Source: Nitrospirota bacterium (GTDB lineage: Bacteria; Nitrospirota; Leptospirillia; Leptospirillales; Leptospirillaceae). From it: 45,097 nucleotides of DNA. The stretch covers positions 1 to 45,097 of the forward strand of contig JAKAWK010000003.1 of assembly GCA_021827365.1 (NCBI GenBank). Reading direction: 5' to 3'. Both the position numbers and the translations under genes were made by a program. The notes beneath the pieces are model-generated. The model saw only the letters and a program-made list of their open reading frames with translations. It had not been told where the DNA came from and did no database searches. This document shows positions 1-8,657 of this stretch, one piece after another; position 1 is the first letter of the stretch; each line of letters opens with the position of its first letter.

Positions 1-1190
1 CCATGACCGAGGATGCGGCGGTCTTCGGAGGCCTGAACAACATGATCGACGGGCTGGCCAACGCCTATTCGATGTACAAGCCCAAGATGATCGCCGTCTC
101 CACCACCTGCATGGCCGAGGTGATCGGGGACGACCTGAATGCCTTCATCAAGAACGCGAAAGAGAAGGGATCGGTTCCCCAGGAGTTCGATGTTCCGTTC
201 GCCCATACCCCGGCCTTCGTGGGATCCCATATCACAGGCTTCGACAACGCCCTCAAAGGACTGATGGAGCACTTCTGGGCGGGCGAGACGCGGACGGAGA
301 ATGCTTCTCTCAACATCGTCATGGGCTTTGACGGGTACAGTGTCGGCAATATCCGGGAGGTGAAGCGGATCCTTTCCGGGATGGGAGTCGAATTTCTCAT
401 TGTCGGCGACACCAGCGATGTCTTCGATACCCCGACCGACGGGGCGTTCCGGATGTATATGGGCGGAACGCCGCTTTCGGAGATGAAAAAAGCCGTGAAC
501 GCCCGGGCGACCCTTTCCTTTCAGGAGTACAACACACCCAAGTCACTCGAATACGCGGCGTCTCTCGGGCAGAAGACCCAGGCGTTCCATTATCCGATCG
601 GCATCCGGGGAACCGACCGCTGGCTCATGGCGATCTCTGAGCTCAGCGGAAAGGCGATCCCCGAGAGCCTGAAGCTCGAGCGGGGCCGGCTGGTCGATGC
701 CGTGGCGGACTCGACCTCCCATATCCACGGAAAGAAGTTTGCCCTCTACGGGGATCCCGACCAGATGCTGGGGCTCTCCGAGTTCCTGATGGAGCTCGGG
801 GCGGAGCCGGTCCATGTCCTTGCCACAAACGGCGGCAAGGAGTGGGAAGAAAAGATGAAGACCCTGTTCGCAAGCTCCCCCTATGGAGCCGGCTGCCATG
901 CCTGGCCCGGACGCGACCTCTGGCACATGCGGAGTCTCCTCTTCACGGAACCGGTCGACTTTCTCATCGGAAACACCTACGGGAAGTATCTCGAACGGGA
1001 CACCGGGACCCCTCTGATCCGGATCGGCTTCCCGATCTTCGACCGCCATCACCACCACCGGTACCCGACGGTGGGCTATCAGGGAGCCATGAATGTCCTG
1101 GTCAAGATCCTCGACAAGATCTTCGACGAGATGGACAAGAACACCAATGTTCCGAGCAAGACCGACTACAGCTACGACATCATCCGGTAG
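1..1190 (+). CDS. nifK: Nitrogenase MoFe protein beta subunit NifK (5' end outside window)
   Basis: C-terminal 395 or so residues of the MoFe protein beta chain, which with NifD forms the alpha2beta2 protein carrying the P-cluster and FeMo-cofactor. The frame is open at base 1 and the first Met (base 3) is the internal [10 protein letters not shown] motif, so about 115 N-terminal residues, including two P-cluster cysteines, lie upstream. The third P-cluster cysteine is visible in STTCMAEV (Cys36 of the fragment). The next conserved stretch reads HTPAFVG. Its Ala (codon 213-215) sits where Azotobacter NifK has the ligand Ser188. The C-terminus ends in the usual YSYDIIR style. nifE starts 54 bases downstream. 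Identification is certain; the true start cannot be seen. Confidence 0.98.
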   Translation, partial: MTEDAAVFGGLNNMIDGLANAYSMYKPKMIAVSTTCMAEVIGDDLNAFIKNAKEKGSVPQEFDVPFAHTPAFVGSHITGFDNALKGLMEHFWAGETRTENASLNIVMGFDGYSVGNIREVKRILSGMGVEFLIVGDTSDVFDTPTDGAFRMYMGGTPLSEMKKAVNARATLSFQEYNTPKSLEYAASLGQKTQAFHYPIGIRGTDRWLMAISELSGKAIPESLKLERGRLVDAVADSTSHIHGKKFALYGDPDQMLGLSEFLMELGAEPVHVLATNGGKEWEEKMKTLFASSPYGAGCHAWPGRDLWHMRSLLFTEPVDFLIGNTYGKYLERDTGTPLIRIGFPIFDRHHHHRYPTVGYQGAMNVLVKILDKIFDEMDKNTNVPSKTDYSYDIIR

Positions 1191-1244
1191 TCTCAATCCG
1201 CGGAGGGGAGGGACAACCTCTCCTCCGCTCTCCGAGGAGGAGTG

Positions 1245-2645
1245 ATGGGAACGCCCAAGGTCTCTGAGGTCTTCCAGGAGGCGGCCTGCGACCACAACCA
1301 GTCGAAATCCGAAAAAGACCGGAAAAAAGGGTGCACGAAGGTCGCCACTCCCGGGGCCGCCGCCGGAGGGTGCGCCTTCGATGGGGCCAAGATCGCCCTC
1401 CAGCCGATCGTTGACGTCGCCCATCTGGTTCATGGACCGATCGCCTGCGAGGGAAATTCCTGGGACAACCGCTCCGCTCTTTCCTCGGGATCCCGAATCT
1501 ACCGCACAGGCTTCACCACGGACATGAACGAGATGGACGTCGTCTACGGGGGGGAGAAGCATCTGTTCAAGGCCATCCGGCAGATCATCGAACGCTTCGA
1601 CCCTCCGGCGGTCTTTCTCTACCAGACCTGCGTTCCGGCAATCATCGGCGACGACATCGAGGCGGTGGCGAAGGCGGCCACCGAAAAGTTCGGCCGTCCC
1701 GTCATCCCGGTCAACGCACCGGGATTCGTGGGCGGAAAGAATCTCGGGAACAAGCTGGCCGGAGAGGCCCTTCTCGACTACGTCATCGGGACGATGGAGC
1801 CCGAGGTTAGCACCCCCACAGACCTGAACATCATCGGGGAATACAACCTCTCGGGGGAGCTCTGGCAGGTCAAGCCCCTTCTCGACCGCCTGGGCATCCG
1901 GATCTCGGCCTGCATCAGCGGAGACGCGCGGTACCGGGAGGTGGCCTCCTCCCATCGGGCAAGGGCGGCCATGCTGGTCTGCAGCAAGGCGATGATCAAT
2001 ATCGCCCGCAAGATGGAGGAGCGCTACGGAATTCCCTGGTTTGAAGGCTCCTTCTACGGGATCAGCGACATGAGCGCCTCCCTTCGGAACATTGCGGCCC
2101 TTCTTGTCTCCCGGGGGGCGCCGGAGGATCTCATTGCCCGGACCGAGGCGCTGATTGCCCAGGAAGAGCGGGACGCCTGGGCGGCCATCTCAGGCCTGAG
2201 GCCCGCCCTGGCGGGAAAACGGGCCCTCCTGATCACCGGAGGGGTCAAGAGCTGGTCGGTCGTCTCCGCGCTCATGGAGGCGGGGCTCGTGGTCGTCGGG
2301 ACCAGCGTGAAAAAGTCCACGGCCGAGGACAAGGAACGGATCACCGAGCTCATGGGAGAGGACGCCCACATGATCGACACCATGACCCCCCGGGAGATGT
2401 ACCGGATGCTGAAGGATGCCGAGGCCGACATCCTGATGGCGGGAGGACGCTCCCAGTTCGTGGCGCTCAAAGCCAAGGTGCCCTTTCTGGACGTGAACCA
2501 GGAGCGCAGGTTCGCCTTTGCCGGCTACAAGGGGATGGTGACGCTCGTCTCCGAGATTCATCGGGCCCTGACGAATCCGATTTTTCAAACCCTCCGGGAT
2601 CCGGCCCCGTGGACTCCGGGGTGCCGGATCACCCCGCTGGTCTAG
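1245..2645 (+). CDS. nifE: Nitrogenase FeMo-cofactor scaffold protein NifE
   Basis: NifE, the NifD-like half of the NifEN scaffold on which the NifB-cofactor matures to FeMo-co. It has 466 residues when started at the ATG at 1245, which follows GAGGAGG at 1234-1240; a GTG at 1242 sits too close to that site. The cysteines expected to hold the NifEN [4Fe-4S] cluster are present: Cys43 (GGCAFDG), Cys68 (GPIACEG) and Cys129 (YQTCVPAIIGDD). LVCSKAM further on is also typical. It lies between nifK and nifN in the standard nifKEN order, with 10 bases before nifN. The short N-terminal lysine-rich segment (KSEKDRKKGC) is ordinary for the family. Confidence 0.97.
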   Translation: MGTPKVSEVFQEAACDHNQSKSEKDRKKGCTKVATPGAAAGGCAFDGAKIALQPIVDVAHLVHGPIACEGNSWDNRSALSSGSRIYRTGFTTDMNEMDVVYGGEKHLFKAIRQIIERFDPPAVFLYQTCVPAIIGDDIEAVAKAATEKFGRPVIPVNAPGFVGGKNLGNKLAGEALLDYVIGTMEPEVSTPTDLNIIGEYNLSGELWQVKPLLDRLGIRISACISGDARYREVASSHRARAAMLVCSKAMINIARKMEERYGIPWFEGSFYGISDMSASLRNIAALLVSRGAPEDLIARTEALIAQEERDAWAAISGLRPALAGKRALLITGGVKSWSVVSALMEAGLVVVGTSVKKSTAEDKERITELMGEDAHMIDTMTPREMYRMLKDAEADILMAGGRSQFVALKAKVPFLDVNQERRFAFAGYKGMVTLVSEIHRALTNPIFQTLRDPAPWTPGCRITPLV

Positions 2646-2655
2646 GGAGGTGGGC

Positions 2656-4083
2656 ATGGAAAAGACAACGCGATCTTTGATGGGGGAGAAGGAGCCGGCG
2701 CAGGACTTCGTGTCGGTCAACCCCCTCAAGATGAGCGCCCCGCTGGGGGGAGCCCTCTTCTTTCTGGGAATCGAACGGGCCCTTCCGGTCTTCCATGGAT
2801 CCCAGGGATGCACCTCCTTTGCGCTGGTGCTCCTGGGGCGCCATTTCAAGGAATCGATCCCGCTCCAGACGACGGCGATGAGCGAAGTGACGACGATCCT
2901 CGGGGGCGGGGAGAACATTCAGGCCGCGATCCTTAAGATCCTGGAAAAAAGTTCCCCGGGTGTGATCGGACTCTGTTCGACGGGGCTCACCGAAACCAAG
3001 GGGGAGGATATCGCGGGGGAGGTGGTCCTCTTCCGTAAAAAACATCCCGAACATTCGGATATTCCGATTGTCGGGGTCTCGACGCCGGATTTCACGGGAT
3101 CCCACGAAGACGGCTTCCGGGCGGCCATGGTCCGGACGATCGAAGAGCTGGTTCCGGAAGGGGGAGAGCGGGTCAAGGGCCAGATCAACGTCCTGGCCGG
3201 CTCCCACCTGACGGTGGCCGATCTCGATTACCTGAAGGACCTTCTGAGGGAATTCGGGTTCGACCCGATCTTTTTGCCGGATCTTTCGCGCTCCCTTGAC
3301 GGATTCGTTCCGGACTCCTTCGAACCGGTTTCGATGGGGGGAACCACCCTGTCGGAGATTCGCCGGATGGGTCAGTCGAGCCACACCCTCGTTCTGGGAG
3401 AGTCTCTTCGGAGGGCGGGCGAGCTCCTGTTCGAGAAATGCGGAGTTCCTTATGTCGTGGTCAACCGGATGATGGGACTTTCGGCCTTCGACCGTTTTCT
3501 GGTGACCCTCCGGGACCTCTCCGGATCGGACTACCCGGAGACTTTGAAAAGGGAACGAAGCCGCCTGACGGATGCCATGCTCGATGCCCATTTCTATCTG
3601 GGAGGTCTTAGGGTGGCTGTCGGGCTTGAGCCAGACCACCTCTTCGACGTCGGGCACTGTCTTCTCGAGAACGGAATGGAGCTCGTGGCCAGAGTGACGA
3701 CGACCGTCTCCCCTCTTCTTTCGAAGATGCCGGGAGGGAAGGCTCTGGTCGGCGACCTCGGCCGCCTCGAGACCGAGGCCCGGGAGAGGGGGGCCCAATT
3801 GCTCCTCACCCATTCCCACGGACGGCAGGCGGCGGAGCGTCTGGGAATTCCGCTCTTCCGGCTGGGATTTCCCGTCTTCGATCGTCTCGGGGCGGCCCAC
3901 CGGCTCTCGATCGGCTATCGCGGAGCGATGCAGACCCTGTTTGCTCTCGCGAACATGATCTGGTCGCGGGATCCGGAAAACCGGCCGGACACATGGTATT
4001 CACAGGTTCCGGCAGAGGAGCCTCCGAAGACTAAGGAGCCTGTCCTGGAAGAAGGATTCGCCCCGGTCCGTTTCGACGGCTAA
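2656..4083 (+). CDS. nifN: Nitrogenase FeMo-cofactor scaffold protein NifN
   Basis: NifN, the NifK-like partner of NifE. The 475-residue reading starts at ATG 2656, five bases after GGAGG; an in-frame GTG at 2650 overlaps that site and is less likely. Residues 22-60 contain NPLKMSAPLG and GSQGCTSF, where Cys52 is the expected NifN ligand of the NifEN cluster. GLCSTGLTET and the C-terminal GFPVFDRLGAAHR are further NifN/NifK-type motifs. The tail (about 30 residues after YSQVP, rich in Pro, Glu and Lys) is probably disordered. It is followed after 32 bases by nifX, which has its own CCGGAGGAG ribosome binding site. Confidence 0.97.
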   Translation: MEKTTRSLMGEKEPAQDFVSVNPLKMSAPLGGALFFLGIERALPVFHGSQGCTSFALVLLGRHFKESIPLQTTAMSEVTTILGGGENIQAAILKILEKSSPGVIGLCSTGLTETKGEDIAGEVVLFRKKHPEHSDIPIVGVSTPDFTGSHEDGFRAAMVRTIEELVPEGGERVKGQINVLAGSHLTVADLDYLKDLLREFGFDPIFLPDLSRSLDGFVPDSFEPVSMGGTTLSEIRRMGQSSHTLVLGESLRRAGELLFEKCGVPYVVVNRMMGLSAFDRFLVTLRDLSGSDYPETLKRERSRLTDAMLDAHFYLGGLRVAVGLEPDHLFDVGHCLLENGMELVARVTTTVSPLLSKMPGGKALVGDLGRLETEARERGAQLLLTHSHGRQAAERLGIPLFRLGFPVFDRLGAAHRLSIGYRGAMQTLFALANMIWSRDPENRPDTWYSQVPAEEPPKTKEPVLEEGFAPVRFDG

Positions 4084-4115
4084 AACCCAACAAACTCCAG
4101 ATCCCGGAGGAGCCC

Positions 4116-4514
4116 ATGAAGATTGCCTTTGCCACTCAGGATCTCGAAACGGTCGACGCCCATTTCGGGTGGGCCAAGAACATCGTCCTTTACGATCTCG
4201 ATGCCGGAGGTTACAAGCTCGACCATGTGGTCTCCTTCGAGTCCAATCTGGCCGAGGACGGAAACGAGGACAAACTCGTTCCGAAAATCGACGCTCTGAA
4301 AGGATGTGCGATCCTCTATGTCGCCGCAATCGGAGGATCGGGGGCGGCGCGAGTGGTGGCCCAGAAGATCCATCCCGTCAAGGTGGAGAAACCGGAAAGG
4401 ATTTCGGATCTTCTGGAGAGGCTTCGGATCCTTCTCGCCGGAACGCCGCCTCCCTGGATGCGGAAGATCCTTCGGGACCAGGGAGAGAAAACGGCCGATT
4501 TCGTCGAAGAATAG
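4116..4514 (+). CDS. nifX: FeMo-cofactor carrier protein NifX
   Basis: NifX, a small soluble protein that binds NifB-co or the NifEN-bound precursor and passes it along during FeMo-co assembly. The 132 residues are one dinitrogenase-iron-molybdenum-cofactor-binding domain. It opens MKIAFATQD and has the DAHFG motif with the conserved His near residue 17, then the GGSGAARVV loop. The C-terminal helix is charged. Order nifE-nifN-nifX-DUF269 is the usual one. The domain recurs as the C-terminal part of NifB encoded at 5096-6670. Confidence 0.95.
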   Translation: MKIAFATQDLETVDAHFGWAKNIVLYDLDAGGYKLDHVVSFESNLAEDGNEDKLVPKIDALKGCAILYVAAIGGSGAARVVAQKIHPVKVEKPERISDLLERLRILLAGTPPPWMRKILRDQGEKTADFVEE

Positions 4515-4530
4515 GAACGTGCTGAGAGGA

Positions 4531-4553
4531 GCGCGGGAGCTTGGGGCCCGCGC
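4531..4553 (+). other. GC-rich hairpin between nifX and the DUF269 gene
   Basis: GCGCGGG (4531-4537) pairs perfectly with CCCGCGC (4547-4553) around a 9-base loop. No T-run follows, so it is not an intrinsic terminator. It may be an mRNA stability or processing element inside the operon. A weaker stem, GGCCT/AGGCC, lies at 5066-5082 before nifB. Function is a guess. Confidence 0.4.
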
Positions 4554-4579
4554 GGACAGACAAAAGGGGGGAGAGTGAA

Positions 4580-5041
4580 ATGACCACCGGCGACGCGACA
4601 CAGGAGAAATCCGGAGAGTTTTTCCGGGATTTGGCCCTTCAATTCCGTTCCCACGATGGATTCGGGGCGTGGGACAAGCTCTCTGACGAAGAGGTCCTGA
4701 AGCCGTTTGTCCTCGATGCCGAGGCGCGCCGGGCCATCCCGATCATCGGGGACCCCGATCCCGACGTCCTCTGGAGGCTCGAAATCTTCTACAACACGGT
4801 CGCCCTGTCGATCGAAAAACGCACGGGGGTCATGGTGACCCCCATCATGAAGATGTCTCACGAGGGCTTCGGACGCATGGTCCTGATCGGTGGGCGTCTC
4901 GTCGTCGTGAACAAGAATCTCCGGGATGTGCACCGATTCGGCTTTGCCTCCCGGGAGAAGCTCCTGGAAGAGGCCGAAAAGCTGATCTGCCAGGGGACGG
5001 AAATGATCGCAAAGTTCAGGGAAGTGGCAACATTCGGATAG
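4580..5041 (+). CDS. NifX-associated DUF269 protein
   Basis: A 153-residue member of the NifX-associated nitrogen fixation family (DUF269), found almost only beside nifX in Mo-nitrogenase clusters. No biochemical role is established. Typical features visible are [19 protein letters not shown] near the N-terminus, [21 protein letters not shown] in the middle and [15 protein letters not shown] near the end. The start at ATG 4580 follows GGGGGGAG. An upstream in-frame non-ATG start at 4541 would read through the hairpin at 4531-4553 and is rejected. It is probably cytosolic and acts with NifX in cofactor trafficking, which is inferred from conserved linkage. Confidence 0.93.
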   Translation: MTTGDATQEKSGEFFRDLALQFRSHDGFGAWDKLSDEEVLKPFVLDAEARRAIPIIGDPDPDVLWRLEIFYNTVALSIEKRTGVMVTPIMKMSHEGFGRMVLIGGRLVVVNKNLRDVHRFGFASREKLLEEAEKLICQGTEMIAKFREVATFG

Positions 5042-5095
5042 AGGTCCCACCTGCACTGGACAAGAGGCCTTGTCGCGAGGCCAGGAGGAGAAACC

Positions 5096-6670
5096 ATGGA
5101 CAGGAAAGACAATGATTTTCTGAAAATCATCCAGGAACCAGAGACACAGGATTCGGGGTGCTCCGAAAAGTCGACTTGCGGAAGTTCCGCGGGGCCTTCT
5201 GACATGGATCCGGAAGTCTGGGAGAAGGTCAAGAACCATCCGTGCTATAGCGAGGAAGCCCATCATTTCTATGCCCGCATGCATGTTGCCGTGGCTCCGG
5301 CCTGCAATATCCAGTGCAACTACTGCAACCGGAAATACGACTGCTCCAACGAATCCCGTCCCGGGGTCGTCTCCGAGCGACTGACACCCGAGCTTGCCGC
5401 CAAGAAAGTCCTGGCGGTTGCCTCGGAGATCCATCAGATGACGGTCGTGGGGATAGCCGGGGCCGGAGACTCCCTGGCGAATCCTGAAAAAACTTTCAAA
5501 ACCTTCGAGCTGATCTCGAAGGCCGCCCCGGACATCAAGCTCTGCCTCTCGACCAACGGTCTGGCCCTCCCCGACATGGTGGACCGAATCGCGGACTACA
5601 ATGTCGACCACGTCACCGTGACCATCAACATGGTCGATCCGGAGGTCGGGGAAAGAATTTATCCGTGGATTTTCTTCGACAAGAAGCGGTGGAAAGGGCG
5701 GGATGCAGCCAGGATCCTCTCCGAGCGACAGCTCCTGGGACTCGAGATGCTGACGGCCAGAAAGATTCTGGTCAAGGTCAACTCGGTCATGATCCCCGGG
5801 GTCAACGACGAACACCTGAAGGCGGTCAACCGCGAGGTGAAGAAGCGAGGGGCTTTCCTTCACAACATCATGCCCCTCATCTCCGAGCCCGAACATGGAA
5901 CCTTTTACGGGCTAACGGGACAGCGGGGACCCACGGCTGAGGAGCTCAAGCATCTCCAGGACTCCTGCGAGGGAGAGATGAACATGATGCGCCATTGCCG
6001 CCAGTGCCGGGCCGACGCCGTGGGGCTCCTTGGAGAGGACCGTTCCGCCGAATTCACCAACGAAAAAATCGAGGCCATCGAGATCACCGACGTGGCCTAC
6101 GATCTGACGGCCCGGGAGGCCTATCGCGACAAGGTCGAAGAGACCCGGGAAAAGGAGCGGAAAATCAAGGAGATGCTCGCCGGACTCGGGAAGGGAAAGG
6201 GCCTTGAGGGGGAGCCGCCCATTCTCGTCGCTGTGGCGACAGCGGGGGAGGGTCTGATCAACCAGCACTTCGGCCATGCCCGGGAGTTTCAGGTCTATGA
6301 AGTGGATGCCACCGAAGCCAAATTCATCGGTCACCGCCGTGTCGACCTCTATTGCGAAGGGGGGTACGGAGAGGAAGACTCTCTTTCCCGGATTACCGCC
6401 GCCCTGTCCGACTGCGTGGGGGTGATGGTAGCCAAGGTCGGGGGATGCCCGAAAAAGACCCTGGAGGAGGCCGGGATCCTGCCGGTCGATCGCTATGCCT
6501 ATCAACCGATCAAGCCGTCCCTTCTCCAGTGGTTTTCTGAATATGTGGAGGGAGTGCGCGCCGGGAAGATCACCCCCAGGGCCGGGAGCGGACAGACGAA
6601 AATCAGGTCCGGGGCATTCACGGCTCCCTCCCCTCTTCCCGGACAGATCCCCCTTGCGGTTTTGAAATAG
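5096..6670 (+). CDS. nifB: Nitrogenase cofactor biosynthesis radical SAM protein NifB
   Basis: NifB, the radical SAM enzyme that builds the [8Fe-9S-C] NifB-cofactor and inserts the central carbide. The 524-residue protein is the two-domain form. The radical SAM domain spans about residues 45-330 and has Cys70-x3-Cys74-x2-Cys77 (CNIQCNYC), the [12 protein letters not shown] motif and the [10 protein letters not shown] cysteine pair. A NifX-like cofactor-binding domain covers about residues 370-490 ([19 protein letters not shown]). The roughly 50-residue N-terminal part contains the usual Ser/Cys-rich linker. A GGAGGAG site precedes the ATG. The ferredoxin gene downstream, 12 bases away, is the likely electron donor partner. 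Confidence 0.98.
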   Translation: MDRKDNDFLKIIQEPETQDSGCSEKSTCGSSAGPSDMDPEVWEKVKNHPCYSEEAHHFYARMHVAVAPACNIQCNYCNRKYDCSNESRPGVVSERLTPELAAKKVLAVASEIHQMTVVGIAGAGDSLANPEKTFKTFELISKAAPDIKLCLSTNGLALPDMVDRIADYNVDHVTVTINMVDPEVGERIYPWIFFDKKRWKGRDAARILSERQLLGLEMLTARKILVKVNSVMIPGVNDEHLKAVNREVKKRGAFLHNIMPLISEPEHGTFYGLTGQRGPTAEELKHLQDSCEGEMNMMRHCRQCRADAVGLLGEDRSAEFTNEKIEAIEITDVAYDLTAREAYRDKVEETREKERKIKEMLAGLGKGKGLEGEPPILVAVATAGEGLINQHFGHAREFQVYEVDATEAKFIGHRRVDLYCEGGYGEEDSLSRITAALSDCVGVMVAKVGGCPKKTLEEAGILPVDRYAYQPIKPSLLQWFSEYVEGVRAGKITPRAGSGQTKIRSGAFTAPSPLPGQIPLAVLK

Positions 6671-6682
6671 GGAGGACGTGAG

Positions 6683-6940
6683 ATGGCCTATACGATCGTT
6701 CTCGACAACTGCACCGGGTGTTCGGCCTGCGAGCCGGAGTGCCCGAATTCCGCGATCAGTTCGACCGCCGACGGTCTCTATCAGATTGATCCCGACCTGT
6801 GCACGGAATGCGTCGGATTTTTTGAGGAGGCCCAGTGCACCGCCGTCTGTCCCATCGACGAGACCTGCATCCCCGATCCGGCTCTGGTGGAGGACCGGGA
6901 GAGCTTGATGGCCAGGAAAGTGAAGCTCCACGGGAAATGA
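6683..6940 (+). CDS. fdxN: nif-linked 2[4Fe-4S] ferredoxin (FdxN type)
   Basis: An 85-residue low-potential ferredoxin with two [4Fe-4S] motifs. The first is Cys10-x2-Cys13-x2-Cys16-x3-Cys20. The second has the long loop of the Allochromatium type, Cys40-x2-Cys43-x8-Cys52-x3-Cys56. A ninth cysteine, Cys62, follows. Ferredoxins of this type directly after nifB are known to support NifB activity, so electron transfer to NifB is the likely job. The ATG at 6683 has GGAGG seven bases upstream. The symbol is by type and position. Confidence 0.92.
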   Translation: MAYTIVLDNCTGCSACEPECPNSAISSTADGLYQIDPDLCTECVGFFEEAQCTAVCPIDETCIPDPALVEDRESLMARKVKLHGK

Positions 6941-6972
6941 CTCTGGAGACGACAACACGAAGGAGGATCGAG

Positions 6973-7356
6973 ATGGGTGTGACCGTGACGGAAAAGGCCG
7001 GGGTCTTTCTTCGGCGCATGATTCGCTTCAACGGGGGAGACGAGCGCTCGGGAATCCGGCTGATCGTGAAGCCTGGAGGGTGCTCGGGTCTATCCTACGA
7101 CATGGAGCTTGCGCCAGAGGCTCTCCCGAGCGACCGGGTCTTCCCGGGGCCCGGGTTTGCCCTGCACATTCCGGAGGACTGTCTCGGATATGTGGACGGG
7201 TCGGAGATCGACTTTGAAGACAACATGATGAACACCCAGCTGGTCTTCAGAAATCCGAACGCGACGAGCTCCTGCGGGTGCGGGACCTCATTTAACGTGG
7301 AGGGGGGGCCCACCCCTGCCGAAGGGGGATGTTCGAAAAAAGGGGCCGGACACTAG
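6973..7356 (+). CDS. HesB/IscA-family iron-sulfur carrier (nif-linked)
   Basis: A 127-residue A-type Fe-S carrier. The three conserved cysteines are Cys37 (GGCSG), Cys101 and Cys103 (SSCGCG), which together bind an Fe-S cluster or iron. The start is ATG 6973, six bases after AGGAGG. An in-frame ATG exists further up but lacks a ribosome site. The C-terminus after CGCGTSF is extended by about 20 residues with one more Cys. In Azotobacter the equivalent gene, IscA-nif, is also near nifU/nifS. No canonical nifU is present in this window, so this carrier may handle a larger share of cluster delivery; that last point is inference. Confidence 0.92.
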   Translation: MGVTVTEKAGVFLRRMIRFNGGDERSGIRLIVKPGGCSGLSYDMELAPEALPSDRVFPGPGFALHIPEDCLGYVDGSEIDFEDNMMNTQLVFRNPNATSSCGCGTSFNVEGGPTPAEGGCSKKGAGH

Positions 7357-7359
7357 TCT

Positions 7360-7878
7360 ATGTCCTCCCGCGTTCTGACTGAGACGAAAAACTGGGAAGA
7401 GGATTCGGCCGGGCTTTTTCCTCCGGCGCCCCCGGAAGCCCTGGCGCTTCTCCGGGAGGTTTCCCGATCCTTTGCCGACACGGAGAGGGCGCAAAGCTTT
7501 CTTCGGGAGGCCGACCGGCTCTATGGAAATTCTCTGCCGGTGGTGGTCGGATGTTACAAGTTTTATTTTTACAAGGGCCTCCTCCGGGAGGCGATTCCCT
7601 TCGCCCTGCGGGCAGCGGAGATGATGGGACAACGTCTGGGGCTCCGCCAATCCTTCATGGAGGTTTCCGAGACCGAGGCTCCGTTTTCAGACTATGTGGC
7701 CGGTCCGAGATTTTATCTGTTTGCAATGAAGGCTGCGGGCTATCTTTATGCCCGCTTGGGTGAGACGGCAAGAGGTCTTGAAATTCTGGAGAAGATCCGG
7801 ACCCTCGACAAAAGTGACCGACTGGGTGTCTCCCCGCTGATTGCCGTGATCAGGCGGGCGGGAAAGGAGGAGGAATGA
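7360..7878 (+). CDS. nif-linked protein of unknown function, TPR-like helices
   Basis: A 172-residue soluble protein that I do not recognise as a named family. It is predominantly alpha-helical, with segments such as EALALLREVSRSFADTERAQSFL and AAGYLYARLGETARGLEILEKI that look like tetratricopeptide-type helical hairpins. A middle segment is rich in Tyr and Phe (YKFYFYKG). It starts 3 bases after the HesB-like gene and overlaps the LRV gene by 4 bases (ATGA), so it is translationally coupled to nif genes on both sides. It may be a helper or adaptor for Fe-S or NifB function. That is a guess from position only. Confidence 0.75.
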   Translation: MSSRVLTETKNWEEDSAGLFPPAPPEALALLREVSRSFADTERAQSFLREADRLYGNSLPVVVGCYKFYFYKGLLREAIPFALRAAEMMGQRLGLRQSFMEVSETEAPFSDYVAGPRFYLFAMKAAGYLYARLGETARGLEILEKIRTLDKSDRLGVSPLIAVIRRAGKEEE

Positions 7879-8657
7879 GAGTCTTCTGCGGAGTCCGCAA
7901 CATCCCGGAAAATCCCGAACTCGCCGCACCCGGCCCGGATCCCTGCGCCGGGTGCCGGGTCCATTCCCTGAAGCCGCAAACCCGGTGCGACCCGTCCTCT
8001 TCCTGCGTACGGACGACCTATGCCCGCCATATCGAGCGATTTTTCCGGAAAAATCCGGGCCTGGCCGAACGATTCTGGAAGGACGACTACTTTGAAACCC
8101 GGGCCATCGTGACGCGGTATCTTCCGCAGGACCTTCTCGAGAAGATGGTCAGGGATTCCGACGAGACGGTCCGGATGAATGTCGCCCTGTTTCTCAGTCC
8201 TCCCCGGCTTGTCCGGATGATGGAAGATCCGGACAGGGAGGTCCGGATCCGGGTGGCGGCCAGGATCCCGGTCGCATTTCTGCCGATGATGGCCTCGGAC
8301 TCGGATTATTACGTACGCCATCAGGTGGCGTTGAGGATTGCCCCCTCGGCGCTTCTTTTCATGAGGAACGATCCCGACCCCGAGGTGAGAAGGGTTGCGG
8401 CCAGGCGGATCCCTTCCCCCCATCACCGGCTTTTTCAGAAGGATCCCGACGCCCTTGTCCGGATCGAGGTCCTTGCCCGGGGAGGGTCCGATCTTTGGAT
8501 GGAGGCGCTCGAGGATTCGGATGTCAGGGTCCGCTTCTGGCTGGCCGAACACGCCTCGGGAGAGGCGCTGGTCCATGTCGCCGCGGACTCCGATCCCTTC
8601 CTCCGGCAGATTGCCCTCCGGCGCCTGGGGGAGGGGAAGGGGAGGGCGGTGTCATGA
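7875..8657 (+). CDS. LRV leucine-rich-repeat-variant protein with N-terminal Fe-S cluster domain
   Basis: A 260-residue relative of the Azotobacter nif-linked LRV protein, which has a right-handed superhelix of alternating alpha and 3-10 helices and an N-terminal [4Fe-4S] domain. The first 45 residues hold cysteines at 5, 24, 27, 38 and 44 (CAGC...CDPSSSC), fitting the LRV_FeS domain. About seven repeats follow, roughly 24 residues each, with recurring D-x-x-VRxxVA units (SDETVRMNVA, DREVRIRVA, DPEVRRVAA, DVRVRFWLA). Function is unknown in the family; linkage to nifB and nifS suggests a role in Fe-S or cofactor assembly. Both ends overlap neighbouring genes by 4 bases. Confidence 0.9.
   Translation: MRVFCGVRNIPENPELAAPGPDPCAGCRVHSLKPQTRCDPSSSCVRTTYARHIERFFRKNPGLAERFWKDDYFETRAIVTRYLPQDLLEKMVRDSDETVRMNVALFLSPPRLVRMMEDPDREVRIRVAARIPVAFLPMMASDSDYYVRHQVALRIAPSALLFMRNDPDPEVRRVAARRIPSPHHRLFQKDPDALVRIEVLARGGSDLWMEALEDSDVRVRFWLAEHASGEALVHVAADSDPFLRQIALRRLGEGKGRAVS

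Noticed and set aside
543-1955. Long minus-strand open frame opposite nifK/nifE
   Set aside because: It is a shadow of two clear nif genes in GC-rich DNA. Its protein is rich in Arg, Asp, Gly and Val with no family motif.
4316-5896. Long minus-strand open frame across nifX, DUF269 and nifB
   Set aside because: It runs antisense to three conserved genes and has no ribosome site or domain.
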